Below are positions 23,401 to 34,561 of a stretch of 64,000 nt of DNA, piece after piece. The notes under the pieces are model-generated. The model saw nothing but the letters and a program-made list of their open reading frames with translations. It was not told where the DNA came from and made no database searches. A program made the position numbers and the translations under genes. Position 1 is the stretch's first letter. Every line of letters starts with the position of its first letter. Source of the stretch: Glebionis coronaria (Eukaryota; Streptophyta; Magnoliopsida; Asterales; Asteraceae); NCBI GenBank assembly GCA_025667525.1, contig CM046879.1:366004639-366068638 (forward strand). Reading direction: 5' to 3'.

Positions 23401-25041
23401 GGCAGAGGCGATGGTTAGAGCTGTTGAAGGATTATGACATTAATCTACAGTATCATCCCGGAAAGGAAAATGTAGTAGCAGATGCTCTTAGCAGGAAGTC
23501 CGGAATGATCAACGACATTAAAATCGAAGAGGAAGTCATCAGAGACTTGGAGCGACTAGACATCGAGATCATGGTACGTGGACAGCACGGTTACAGGGCT
23601 AATCTTAGAGTAGAACCCGAGTTACTATCTAAGATCAAGGAAGCTCAGAAGGATGATGGATAAATCTGGGCGATAGTACAAAATTTGGAGAAGCAGACAG
23701 AATTCAGAGTAGATGTAGATGGTATCGTATGGCAGGGCACTAGACTTTGTGTTCCTGATGACCAAGAACTTCGGGAAGCTTTGTTAGCTGAAGCTCACAG
23801 CTCCCCATTCTCGATACATCCTGGTTCGACTAAGATGTACCATGACATCAAACAGTACTTTTGGTGGAGTGGTATGAAACAGGATGTGGCCACTTACGTC
23901 TCCAAATGTCTTACCTGCCAGCAGGTTAAGATCGAGCATCAGCAATCTGGCGGTCTCCTTCAACCGTTAGATATTCCAGAGTGGAAGTGGGACAAAATCA
24001 CCATGGATTTTGTTACCGGTCTTCCGCCTACTAAAAGGAAGCACGATGCAATTTTGGTTATCGTTGATCGACTTACCAAATCAGCTCATTTCTTACCGAT
24101 CTGCAAGGAAGATCCGGTAAGTAAACTCGCAGATACGTATAGACGAGAGATCATGAGACTCCACGGTGCACCATCCAGCATCGTCTCAGACAGAGATCCT
24201 CGATTCACTTCGCGCTTTTGGAAAAGTCTGCAGAAAGCTTGGGGTACACAACTTAAGCTTAGCACGGCTTTTCATCCTCAAACGGACGGACAGTCGGATC
24301 GAACCATTCAGACATTGGAAGATATGTTTAGGTCATGTGCGTTGGAATGGACGGGTGATTGGGACGAATACATCTGTTTGGTGGAGTTTGCATACAACAA
24401 CAGCTGGCACGCAAGCATCAAATGTGCTCCATTTGAGATGTTGTATGGCAGAAAGTGTCGCGCCCCAATCTGCTGGGATCAGGTTGGCGAGCGAACACTC
24501 GAAGGACCGGAAATCATAGAGATGACAAATGAGAAGATCGCAGTAGCTAAGCAGAAAATTCAGGAGGCACGGTCACGTCAGAAGAGTTACGCCGATAAGC
24601 ATCGTAGGATTTACACTTTAACGTAGGAGATCACGTCTTCCTTAAGGTTTCGTCGGCACGTGGTGTTAGACGCTTCGGGATTAAAGGGAAGCTCAGTCCT
24701 CGTTTCATCAGACCGTTTGATATCATTGAACGAGTCGGTGAAGTATCTTACCGATTGGCGTTACCTCCGCAGCTTTCGCATGTGCACAATGTGTTTCATG
24801 TGTCCTTACTCAGAGGGTACCAGTATCATCCCCTTCACATGGTTCAGTATCCACTGGAACAGATACGTAAAGATCTCACTTTATAGAAGAACCCGAACGA
24901 GTTCTTGACAGACAAGAACGAGTCATGAGAAAGAAGACGATTCCATTCGTCAAAATTCTATGGAGGGATCATACCGAGCGGGAAGCTACTTGGGAAACGA
25001 AGGAGTCTATCCGGACTTCTTACCCTCATTTCATATTTTGA
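20475..25041 (+). pseudogene. E5 gag-pol polyprotein, defective
   Basis: Starts at ATG 20475 (MVLTREQEKLNAAI). One frame runs to about 24606 with stops TAG 20517, TAG 21156 and TAA 23661. Domains in order: gag capsid (DAESWLAHIEKIF near 20700, GDVLNWW), CCHC knuckle [14 protein letters not shown] near 21515-21555, protease [13 protein letters not shown] near 21710, reverse transcriptase ([11 protein letters not shown] near 22415; [12 protein letters not shown] near 22715), RNase H ([20 protein letters not shown] near 23160), integrase (HPGSTKMY, KCLTCQQVK near 23915; [10 protein letters not shown] near 24005; SDRDPRFTSRFWKS near 24190; then TDGQSDRTIQTLEDM near 24285, with Asp where the catalytic Glu is expected). 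Single-base losses near 24607 and 24883 shift the frame; the third frame holds PFVKILWRDHTEREATWE, a chromodomain-like tail ending at 25041. Confidence 0.92.
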
Positions 25042-25105
25042 ATTCGGGTATGTTCTTCTTTTCCAGTTTACTTTATCTATAATTCGGGAACGAATTATTC
25101 TTTTT

Positions 25106-25116
25106 AGGGGGAAGAG
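25106..25116 (+). other. E5 polypurine tract
   Basis: AGGGGGAAGAG, one base before the 3' LTR start TGTAAAACCC. Confidence 0.9.
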
Positions 25117-25117
25117 T

Positions 25118-28110
25118 TGTAAAACCCGCATGCTTTTACCATGCATAGTACCCTTAGGATCGTACGTACTAGTTAATACTTTCCTAATATAGCATGATTA
25201 CGAGTACGTGTTAGGAGTTTACGTATTATGTACGTGTTAGAACACGATAAGTATTTTATATGCACGATCACGTAATAATTATTTAACAATAATTAATCAC
25301 GAACATGCGATCATGAAATCATGAATGTAATTAAAACACGAACTATTATTAATTACGTATATATATTTATTACGAGCGTAATTAAATATATTGGATCACG
25401 GTATTTACGTAACGAGAACAATTAAAACACGAACATAAATAAACACAAACGAGTAACTAAATAACGAGACACGGAGAAAGGTACGGGAACCCCATGTGGG
25501 GTCCCTACCCGCGGCCAAACAAGGACAAATGGGCCAAGCCCATTTGTCAATTTTACTAAAGGGGGTTAATTAATTTTTCACTACACAAATTAACTTACAG
25601 AAGATTTTTAAGAAAAACCTAAAAACCCTCCTTCCTCCTTCTCTTTGTGCCGCCACCCTAAGAACACCATACAAGGTGGTTCTTGATCTTGGATCTCAGA
25701 ATTCTAGTGATTTATCGTGTTGGTTCTTCGTTCTCTTGATCCATGAATTCGGTAAAACCTTTTAAACCTTTTCTTTTAATTTAATCTTTTATTAATTATG
25801 AACATGTGATGTTTTTATAAAAACATAATAATTAATCATAGATCTAACATGTTATGGTGATTAATTAATCAAAGGGTTGTTTTAAAGGGTGTTTTGTTTT
25901 GGCCGCAGGCTGCAACCGAACCCGAGGGGGTTTCGGTTTGCCAAGCCGACCACCACCAAGACCATATGGTCTTGGTTGGTGCGTGTGGGTCCCACGGCAG
26001 CAAGGGGAAACACGGGGTACCCCGAGTTGGTTCGGGGTACGGTGTTGATTCATGTCCGGTTCATGTTTTTAGCCTAGATCCGGTTCATGGCGTATGTTAG
26101 TTTTTTTATGTTATGAACTTATGTTAAAATTAAATTAATAAAAGATGTGATTAATTTAATAACATGACTTAGGTTATTTAATTATTAATGAACATGAAAT
26201 TATTTTAACCTAAGTATTTATATATTTAAGACTTATGATTAATTAATTATCTTAAAACCATGGATATAATTAATTAATTAACATGACTTAGGTTATATTA
26301 TTAATATATAATAATACATATTTTAACCTAAGTATTTAACTTATTTAATTAAAAACATGTTATATTTTAATTAAATATTATAACCTATAGTTTAATTAAA
26401 TTACATGAAATAATTATTAAAATATACAATATACCATATGACTTAGTAAATAATCATGAAAAACACTTAGGCTTATGTACTTAGCTTATTTAACCAGCTT
26501 ATTTCTAATTATGGAAACTTTCTATTTTTAGAAACTTAATTAAATAAGGCAGCTAATCTATTTATGGAAACCAGCTATTTTTAGAAACTTATTTATTTAA
26601 GGCAGCTAATCTATTTATGGAAACTTTTTTAATTAAGGCAGCAAATCTATTTATGGAAACTTTCTATTTTTAGAAACTTATCTATTTTAAGCAGTAAATC
26701 TAAACATTCTATTTTGGAAACTTTCTATTTTTGGAAACTTTCTGTTTTTGGAAACTTTCTATTTTTGGAAACTTTCTATTTTTGGTAACTTTCTATTTTT
26801 GGAAACTTTCTATTTTTGGAAACTTTCTATTTTTGGAAACTTTCTATTTTAGGAAACCTACTATTTTTGGAAAGTTACTTATTATTACACAGTAAGTATA
26901 ATAACACATAAAATACTAGAAATACTTAATCAGATTAAACAGAATATAAGATTTAATACAGTTTAAGGCTTTAAACAGTAAAACATAGTAAGAACACATA
27001 GAATAAGCTAAGACATGACATAAAACCAGCTATGTATTTAGTTAGCAGATACTTATTCATGTACGTATTTATGTAGCACTAGTGATTCGGAAGTAGGATT
27101 CTCGTTTTTCTCGTTCACTGGACATAAGGTACGGATTCTCGTCCTTTCAGTATGGACATTCTTTCCTTATTAGGATTCCCCGTATGCAGCCAACTGTTTT
27201 CCCGTAGTATAAGTTACGTGTTTGATTGCTTATGTTTAATTATGATTACCTATAGCCATATACATGCATGACCAGTTTCACCTAGTTATGGAGGTACCAT
27301 AACCATAACATTAGAGGCACTGATGTTATGACTTCACCACGGCGGAGTGATTGCTCGTGGCGTCCCTTCAGCTTTTGGCCATTTATTTATATTTATCATG
27401 TGGGGCGTATGGGTGCATCCTAGTTACATGTTTTTATTCAGGATTACATGGTGAATGTGGTGTGTGCCTTGCATCCTTCACAAGGAGCTGATCCCTCCTA
27501 CCCATAAACCAGTATATTAAATTAGAGGCAGCCCCTCTAATTTGCATGATGAGGTCACCCCTCCGATTATTCATGCACGGTGGATTTTCATGATCTATAT
27601 TGGCTAATGGTAAAATATGACAAATAGTTTTTATAAGATAAACATAAGACTTTCAAACTATAAACCAGTTTTATTAAGACTTAACCAGGTTACTCGGGAC
27701 TTAGTTTTCTTCCGCTGTTATTATGTTATATGCTATCCTATTCATGCTTTATTGTACATCCGTGCACTGAGCGTATTTGCTCAGCCGTTTTCCTTTTCTA
27801 TGTTCCCAAAACGGCAGGTACTCAGGGACGCTCGTAGAAACTAAGAGTACGTGCATATGGACTGGAAGCTGTCTAGCCTTCTTTACATTATGCATTTCCT
27901 TTCTTATGATACTTATGCTTTGGACATTGTTTATTCCTTTTCCTTTATTATACTATGTTTGTATGTGATGAGCTTTACTTTTGGACTACCGATGTTTGAT
28001 TCCGGTATTTTCCTTTTTATGGTCAAGTATGTTTAGACATTTTACCTTGTATGATTTGATGACACGCCATAATTACTGTGATATTTCCATTTCCAAAATG
28101 GGGTGTTACA
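25118..28110 (+). repeat. E5 3' LTR (2993 bp)
   Basis: Second copy of the LTR, with the tandem array at about 26711-26880. Differences from the 5' copy are mostly single-base, plus small indels at 25814 and 25866, a gap near 27106 and an altered array start. Confidence 0.96.
26711..26880 (+). repeat. 17-bp tandem array in E5 3' LTR
   Basis: About ten units of TATTTTTGGAAACTTTC; the first unit is shortened and differs from the 5' LTR copy, as expected for replication slippage. Confidence 0.9.
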
Positions 28111-28115
28111 ATCGA

Positions 28116-29042
28116 TGTTTTTAATATCAATTGATTTAATGAAGTTTTAACAAAGGTTTTGGGAAGAAAAATGCAAGTCCGTTATATCTTCATGATACCA
28201 AATGTATGAAATATGATACCGATTTGTAACATGATCACATATTCACCATATTAGAAAATAATTGACAAGGTTGGACCTGATTGATGAGAACATCATATGA
28301 AAAGATCAAATGGTTCTTGTCAGCATATGTTGGTCGCCTCGTCACGTCTGAAGTCATCTCTTGACACCACGTGTACGATTGGTATTGTTGTCTTGACACC
28401 AACTTGTGAACTTTCGGCATCGAAGATTCTGAATGCTTGACAATTTCTCCCCCTCAATTGTTGACCCGTGTTCTATTGAAAGAGCTGTAGTCATCGGTTG
28501 AGTAGTCGCATCGTCGAGTATGTTGAAACCAATTGTAGATTGCTATGGTTGTAGAGATGATAGCTTCATAAAAACAAGACTTCTCTTGTTTTAACAAATA
28601 AATGCACTGAGGCGTACATAGATTTATGTTAGACCAAGTTATAAAGTAAACTTGATCCCTTACAATGTTTTAAAGTAAACATTGCCCGAGAAAATTAATT
28701 CTCGTTGTGAGCCAAAGCTTTCATAAGAAATACTTGACTTTAATATGAAAACCGGGTTGCAGTCTGAAATAACTATAGGCATGTTTTATGAAATATTTAC
28801 AACTTTTGTACAAACTCTATTTATGGCGCCGTGTCGATATTAATCAACATTTCTAAGGCCGTAAATATTATCGTACCAAAAGACATGCCTTTGAAAAATA
28901 AAGTAAAAATATTTTTGGATTTTTCATTCAATTTTTATGGTTTTTATATGGTTTTATATTTTTGTATTTTGCTTTTGTGGATAAAAATATAAACAATATA
29001 TACAGATTATCACCAAGGATACGGAGAATAGTTTTACCAAGA
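28116..29042 (-). other. E4 3' noncoding region, pol-proximal part
   Basis: No credible frame. Carries a polypurine-like tract (plus-strand CTCCCCC at 28447). Follows the true E4 polyprotein end at 29043 and is cut from 15128-17020 by E5. Confidence 0.65.
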
Positions 29043-31493
29043 CTATTCTTTCGCTTCATCTGCTAGTTCCTTTAGAGTCTCAGGCGAGAAGGTTCTCATT
29101 CCTAGCTTGTCGGCCAAAAATTCAATTCGAGCGCGATCTAAAGCCTTTGTGAAAATATCCGCCAATTGATACTCAGATCAGACAAAGTAAAGCTCGATTA
29201 ATCCATTTTCCACTTGCTCCTTGATGAAGTGGTAGCGAATGTCAATATGCTTCGACCGGGAGAATTGAACGTTGTTGCAGCATAAGGCAATTGCACTCTT
29301 GTTGTCACAGTACATCGGAATTTTGTTGAAACCTAGACCATAGTCGGTTAATTGCGATCTCATCCAAAGAATTCGAGCACAGCAACCGGACATAGCTATG
29401 TATTCTGCTTCCGTACTTGAAATTGCAGCGCTTTTCTGCCTTTTCGATGCCCAACTGATTAATCGATATCCTAGTAGTTGCAATGTTCCACTCGTGCTAC
29501 GCCTTGTATCTTGACAACCCGCGTGATCCGCATCTGCATATGCCATTAGTGCAATACAAGAGTCCTTCGAATACCAAAGTCCCCGATTAATGGTTCCTTT
29601 AAGATATCGAAAGATCCTTTTAACAGTAGCTAAGTGTAACTCAGTAGGCCTAGTTTGATACCTAGCACACATACATATAGCAAACTGAAGACCAGGTCGA
29701 CTGGATGTGATATACAGAAGAGTACCGATCATTCCACGATAAAGTGTCAGATCAACGGCAACTACATGTGGGTCTGCATCAAGCTTAGATTTTTCCACCA
29801 TTGGAGTATCCACAGGGTCGCAAGATTCCATCTTATATTTCTTTAGCGATTCAAGGGCATACTTGGATTGATTGATAAAGATGCCTCTGGGACTCTGAGA
29901 TATCTGAAGACACAAGAAGAATGATACCTTGCCCATCATTGACATCTTAAACTTGGAAGACATGAGTGTCCCAAATTCGTCGGATAAGGTTTGGGTCGAG
30001 GCTGCAAATATAATATCATCAACATATATTTGTACCATAATCATATCTTTACCTCGTTTCTGAGTAAACAGCGTGGGATCCACCTTGCCTTTAGCGAAGC
30101 CTTGTGAAATGTGGAATTGTGACAGTAGATCATACCATGCGCATGGAGCTTGCTTCAACCCATAGAGAGCCTTCTTAAGCTTGTACACATGATTAGGATA
30201 ATTAGGATTCACAAAACCATCCGGCTGTTGAACATAGACCTCTTCCTTGATTTCACCATTCAGAAATGCTGTCTTCACATCCATCTGATAGACGATCATA
30301 TTCATGTGGGCTGCATAAGCGAGGAATAGTCTAATAGCTTCCAAACGGGCAACAGGTGCAAAGGATTCCATAAAGTCGATGCCCAATAATTGCTTGTATC
30401 CACGAGCTACTAGTCGAGCTTTGTTCTTCAATATTCCGCCTCACTCATCGAGTTTCACCTTGTAAACCCATTTCAAAGTGAGTAACTGCACTTGATCCGG
30501 GCATGGGACAAGTTCCCAAACTTCAAGACGTATGAATTCGTTAAGTTCTTCTTGCATAGCTTCTATCCAACAGGATTGAGTAAAAGCTTGTTGCCATGTC
30601 TTAGGTTCAACTTCAGTGAGAAAAGCATCAAAATGACAAAACATTGCATTTTCTTGTAGCTGACTTCGTGTGGATACCGGACGATTAGGGTCACCAATTA
30701 TAGAATCTATAGGATGATCCTTTTTCCACTTGCTGTCATGTTCACGAATCCGTGGATTGGAGTAAACTGTAGAAGGAGCTTCCTCTGAGGTGGACAACCC
30801 GGCTTGATTAGGGTCGGGAATAGGTACACCAAAGAATGGAAGTTCACGCATTTGAGCGAATTCCAAATAGTGATCATCATCATCCTCTTCATCATTAATA
30901 GGCATGACATGGGTGTTGGTTGAGAATTACTTGTTGATGGTATATCTTGACCAATTGTAGGTGCAGATGTGTCTGATTGTGCTTCGGTTGCTGGAGCGAC
31001 AACTTCGGTTACCGGAGCTATTACCTCAGGTTCTGGAGCGACAATACTGGGAGGAGTAAAGAATTCGTCAAAGAACGGTTGAAACAACGTATCCCATTCA
31101 GTCCTAGAAGGTGGTGTAAATGATGATGAAGTAGGGTTATTTGGGACAAGACCAGAACTAATGTTACTGGGTCCCATTTCATGAAGTGCGGGTTCAGAGC
31201 TGCTTTGCTCAGAAGCCATTGCTGTCAGCTCATCAAAATCAACATTCATAGTTTCGAGGATCTTGCGAGAGTTACGGTTGTAGATTCAGTATGCCTTCTT
31301 TGCGGGGGCGTAACCAATGAAAATACCAATATCAGCCTTTGGTTGAAGTTTTCCCAAATTGTCACCATCATTATTTGGATAGCAAAGAGAACCAAATACA
31401 TGAAGATATGATAAATCTGGTACTTTTCCATAGAGAAGCTCATAAGGTGTTTTACCATGGCGTTTACGAATTAGTGACCGGTTTTGGGTGTAT
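29043..31493 (-). pseudogene. E4 pol, 3' half: integrase end, reverse transcriptase, RNase H
   Basis: Resumes after E6. Integrase C-terminus (TPYELLYGKVPDLSYLHVFG near 31400), an acidic Pro/Ser/Thr-rich linker (31250-30700), reverse transcriptase (SCWIEAMQEELNEFIRLEVW near 30550, [17 protein letters not shown] near 30270, [13 protein letters not shown] near 30010 with the catalytic Asp pair), then RNase H ([19 protein letters not shown] near 29380, [16 protein letters not shown] near 29215). Stops at 31286, 30441 and 29178 each read TGA where CGA (Arg) fits the frame; a frameshift lies near 30907. The frame past 29178 continues to TAG 29043-29045. The enzyme core is otherwise well kept. Confidence 0.92.
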
Positions 31494-34400
31494 TGAAATG
31501 TAATATAATGCAAGTTCGTTTTCTCAGTTCTTAACCAATAGAAAGTCCAATCAATATCAGATTTATTATTGTTCTTGGTTGTTCAAGCTTGCTTGGTAAT
31601 CTATTGCTAATTCAAACAACACTATTTAAAAATGAAAAATATTAAACTACTTATATGTAAAACAGATTGCAATTACCACGTTTTTATTCAAGTAAAGTCT
31701 AAAATGCAAAATATAAAACTAAAAGGACTGAAAATGTAATTTCTATGAAAGTAAAATGCTCAAAATGTAAATTCTACAACTATAGGGACTAAGAATGCAA
31801 AACAGTAAACTATGAGGATTAACAATGCTAAATCTATAACTAACTAACTAAAAATGTAACAAACCAACAAGTTCCTAACTGAATTCTAACAAATTCCAAA
31901 GTCCAGGGACTTAATCTATGCAAACCCTAATTTCTAGAAAGATTAGCCAAAGATTAAACACTTATAGAAAAGAAAGGACTAAAATGCAATATTTGAAAGT
32001 TTTTAACTAAAAACGGGTTACAAGAAACAATAAGCTCGTTTGAGCTTATTACTCAACTAAAATCAGTGAAACAACTTGCAAAACTCTTAAAATCCAATTT
32101 AAGCTATGTGTGTCTGAGGAATCTTGCTAAAAGTCAGAAATAAGCAAATGAGTGCTTATTGATAAGCACACAATAAGCTCTAGCTTAAACCAAACAGTCA
32201 CAACTAGCTTTTTGTAATGAAACTGATTAAGCTAATGATTTAAAGAACGGGAAATCAAACTAGAAACATTTTCATCCAGTAATAAGCTAGAAATCTGAAA
32301 ATAAGCTCAAAAGAGCTTATGTTGACCAAGTTTGACCAGATTTTTGGAAAAAGCTCAAATCTTCAAAAATCAATATTCAGCACTAACTAACTTGATTGGT
32401 GAAAGAAAATCACAACTTTTGTGAAGTGGATTAAGAGAACTAAGAAAACAGTCACCACTTTATATCAGAGAATGAGAAATGCTCAGACCTTGACCAAAAA
32501 GCTTATTACCAGCTTAATTCCTAGAACTGTAGAATTTCCTCTTAGAATCTGAAAGTTTATGATATAAGCTAAGTTTGGAAACAAGTTTGAGGAAATTTCA
32601 TCCAAGAATGAGTGAGAATTAAGCAACTGAAAATGGTAAGTTTTTCAAACCAAAGCTGATATAAAGGCTACCCAAACAATTTTAATGCCATTTGCCTGAT
32701 TGACTTATTGATTGACTTGTAAAAGGTATAATTCCACTTGTTATCAACTAAGAACTGATTATGAACTCTAAAACTCCAATTCTACAAACTTGAAATCTAC
32801 TTAAGATCTATTCCCAAACACACCTTTAACTGCTATGATCAAAATTTAACAAAGGCTTATAAAGTTCTGACTTAAGCTGATTCAAAGGCTATAACAGACT
32901 AGTTTTAATGGACTAAATGAAATGTATAAAAGCTGTAAACAAACAATAACCAAGGCTAGAACTCAATTTAGCTATTAAGCTAAAAAGTGACTGAAATGAT
33001 GCTAATAACTAGAACAAAATCCAAATCCAAAACACAAGTATGCAAGATTAATGCTACAAACACACTAAGATCAATCAACCTTCAACTACAAGCAATTATA
33101 TCATACAGCCATCAAGATTAACTAGGAAAATGAGCATGGCAGTTTACTGTTTAGAGGAACAAAAACAAGAACTTTGAAACCTAATGAAGATATCCTTTGG
33201 GAAGAAGAGGAGCGCTGAGCTCTCTTGCCCTAGTGATAACCACCACCTTATCACTAAGGAACACTTAATCAACAAACAAATCAGCTACAATCATCTATAA
33301 TCATCATTCTGCTACAAATCTTCAAATGAACAATAGTATGGACTGAATTCTGATCAAACAGCTACAAGACTTCACCAATGTCAGTTATGATCAATGTATG
33401 ATCATAACAAACATCAAACAGCAACAATAAGATCTCTCAATAGCAGGAAAGGAACTGGAATGATAAGAACACTTTTGGCGGGAAAAAGGTAATTTGAATT
33501 TTATTGAATGAATTCAGTTACAAAAGTTGTTACAAGCTACCAACTAACTAACTAACTCAAGAGTTTGTCAGACTCTTGAGTAGTTAGGGGAAAAATGAGG
33601 GAAAAAGGAAAGGCAAAATTGAACTAGGTGTTTTACAAAATTAAGCTACGCTTGAAAATGAAGTACAAGCTATCTATTTTTAGGCATGAGAAGAGAATTA
33701 GTTGGGGTTGGTGACGTGTCAGGGCCAATCCCAGCTTGCCACGTGGAGTAATCTGCATAACTGCTTTTTGAAGGTGATGAACAAATTTGGGTGTTTTTGA
33801 TTTACTGGATGATTTGTTAATTGGATTGCACCATTGAATTCGTCTCTTCAAATCGAGCAATATTGATGTTGAAGTCGTGTCATGAAATGGCCTCTATCAA
33901 AAACCCGATCCTGGAAATTTTTACTTTGAAGAAGAAAACACGTGGCGCCTTCTTATTGGTTTAAAATATTGCACACGGATCACAACTGTTTAAGATATTG
34001 TAATAAATGTGGCGGCAGTAGTGGGTAATTAATGCTTGATCCGTGTGAGGTGTTTACTCTCTTCCCATTGGCTGAAATCTTTCCACTTGGATTAAACTTT
34101 CATAACTTTCCAAACTTGGCAAAACAAACCCCTTGACTTGGCAGATTGCTGTTTTAAGCTAGGATCTTCATTTCTTTGACATTTTTGGTCCTTTAACTTC
34201 CATAACTTGTACAAAATGGTCCTTTGACTGAGTTGACTTGATAGTTGACCAGGTTTGACTTGAATCTTGACTTTTCATTATTTCACTTTTAGTCCTTCAA
34301 CTTTCATAATTTGTCAAGATAGGTCCTTGAACTTCAAAGTCTTGTCACTTTTGATCCTCTTTTGTCTTTTTCATCCATTTGAGCTTGATTTTTCCTTATT

Positions 34401-34546
34401 TGCTTGAAAATGTATCTTCTTACCTACACAAGTGCACACAAACACAAACATACCACATAATACTGTTTTTGCCAAATAATTTGGTATTTTGCTTCATGTT
34501 TTAGGGTTATTTGTTGATAAAAGGATATGAGTTTAAGCTCATATCA
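31494..34546 (-). repeat. E6 3' LTR (3053 bp)
   Basis: Plus-strand ends TGAAATGTAATAT and GCTCATATCA. Dense in AATAAGC (sense GCTTATT) and holding a perfect 9-bp inverted repeat (AATAAGCTC/GAGCTTATT) at 32029-32050. The TATA position at about 33675 reads CCTAAAAATAG in sense, so the TATA box is altered in this copy. Confidence 0.96.
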
Positions 34547-34561
34547 AATTCCCCTACACTT
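34547..34561 (-). other. E6 polypurine tract
   Basis: Element-sense AAGTGTAGGGGAATT abuts the LTR start TGATATGAG. The 11-mer CCCCTACACTT on the plus strand recurs at 36144, 36204 and 36411. Confidence 0.88.

Larger units (their letters stand above)
17026..28110 (+). mobile_element. E5: Tekay-like Ty3/gypsy chromovirus
   Basis: Complete element with LTRs 17026-20017 and 25118-28110 and a perfect TSD ATCGA (17021-17025 and 28111-28115). PBS 20022-20034, gag-pol remnant 20475-25041, PPT 25106-25116. A C-terminal chromodomain-like segment and 3-kb LTRs fit the Tekay/Del branch (inference). The LTRs show dozens of differences by eye (about 2 %) and one net base difference in length. It is the only plus-strand element inside the nest. 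Not autonomous: stops, two frameshifts and a changed integrase active-site residue. Confidence 0.95.

Noticed and set aside
33633..33860. Small minus-strand frame in E6 LTR, repeated at 45226-45408
   Set aside because: LTR duplicate; length differs by one substitution between copies and it has no recognisable domain.
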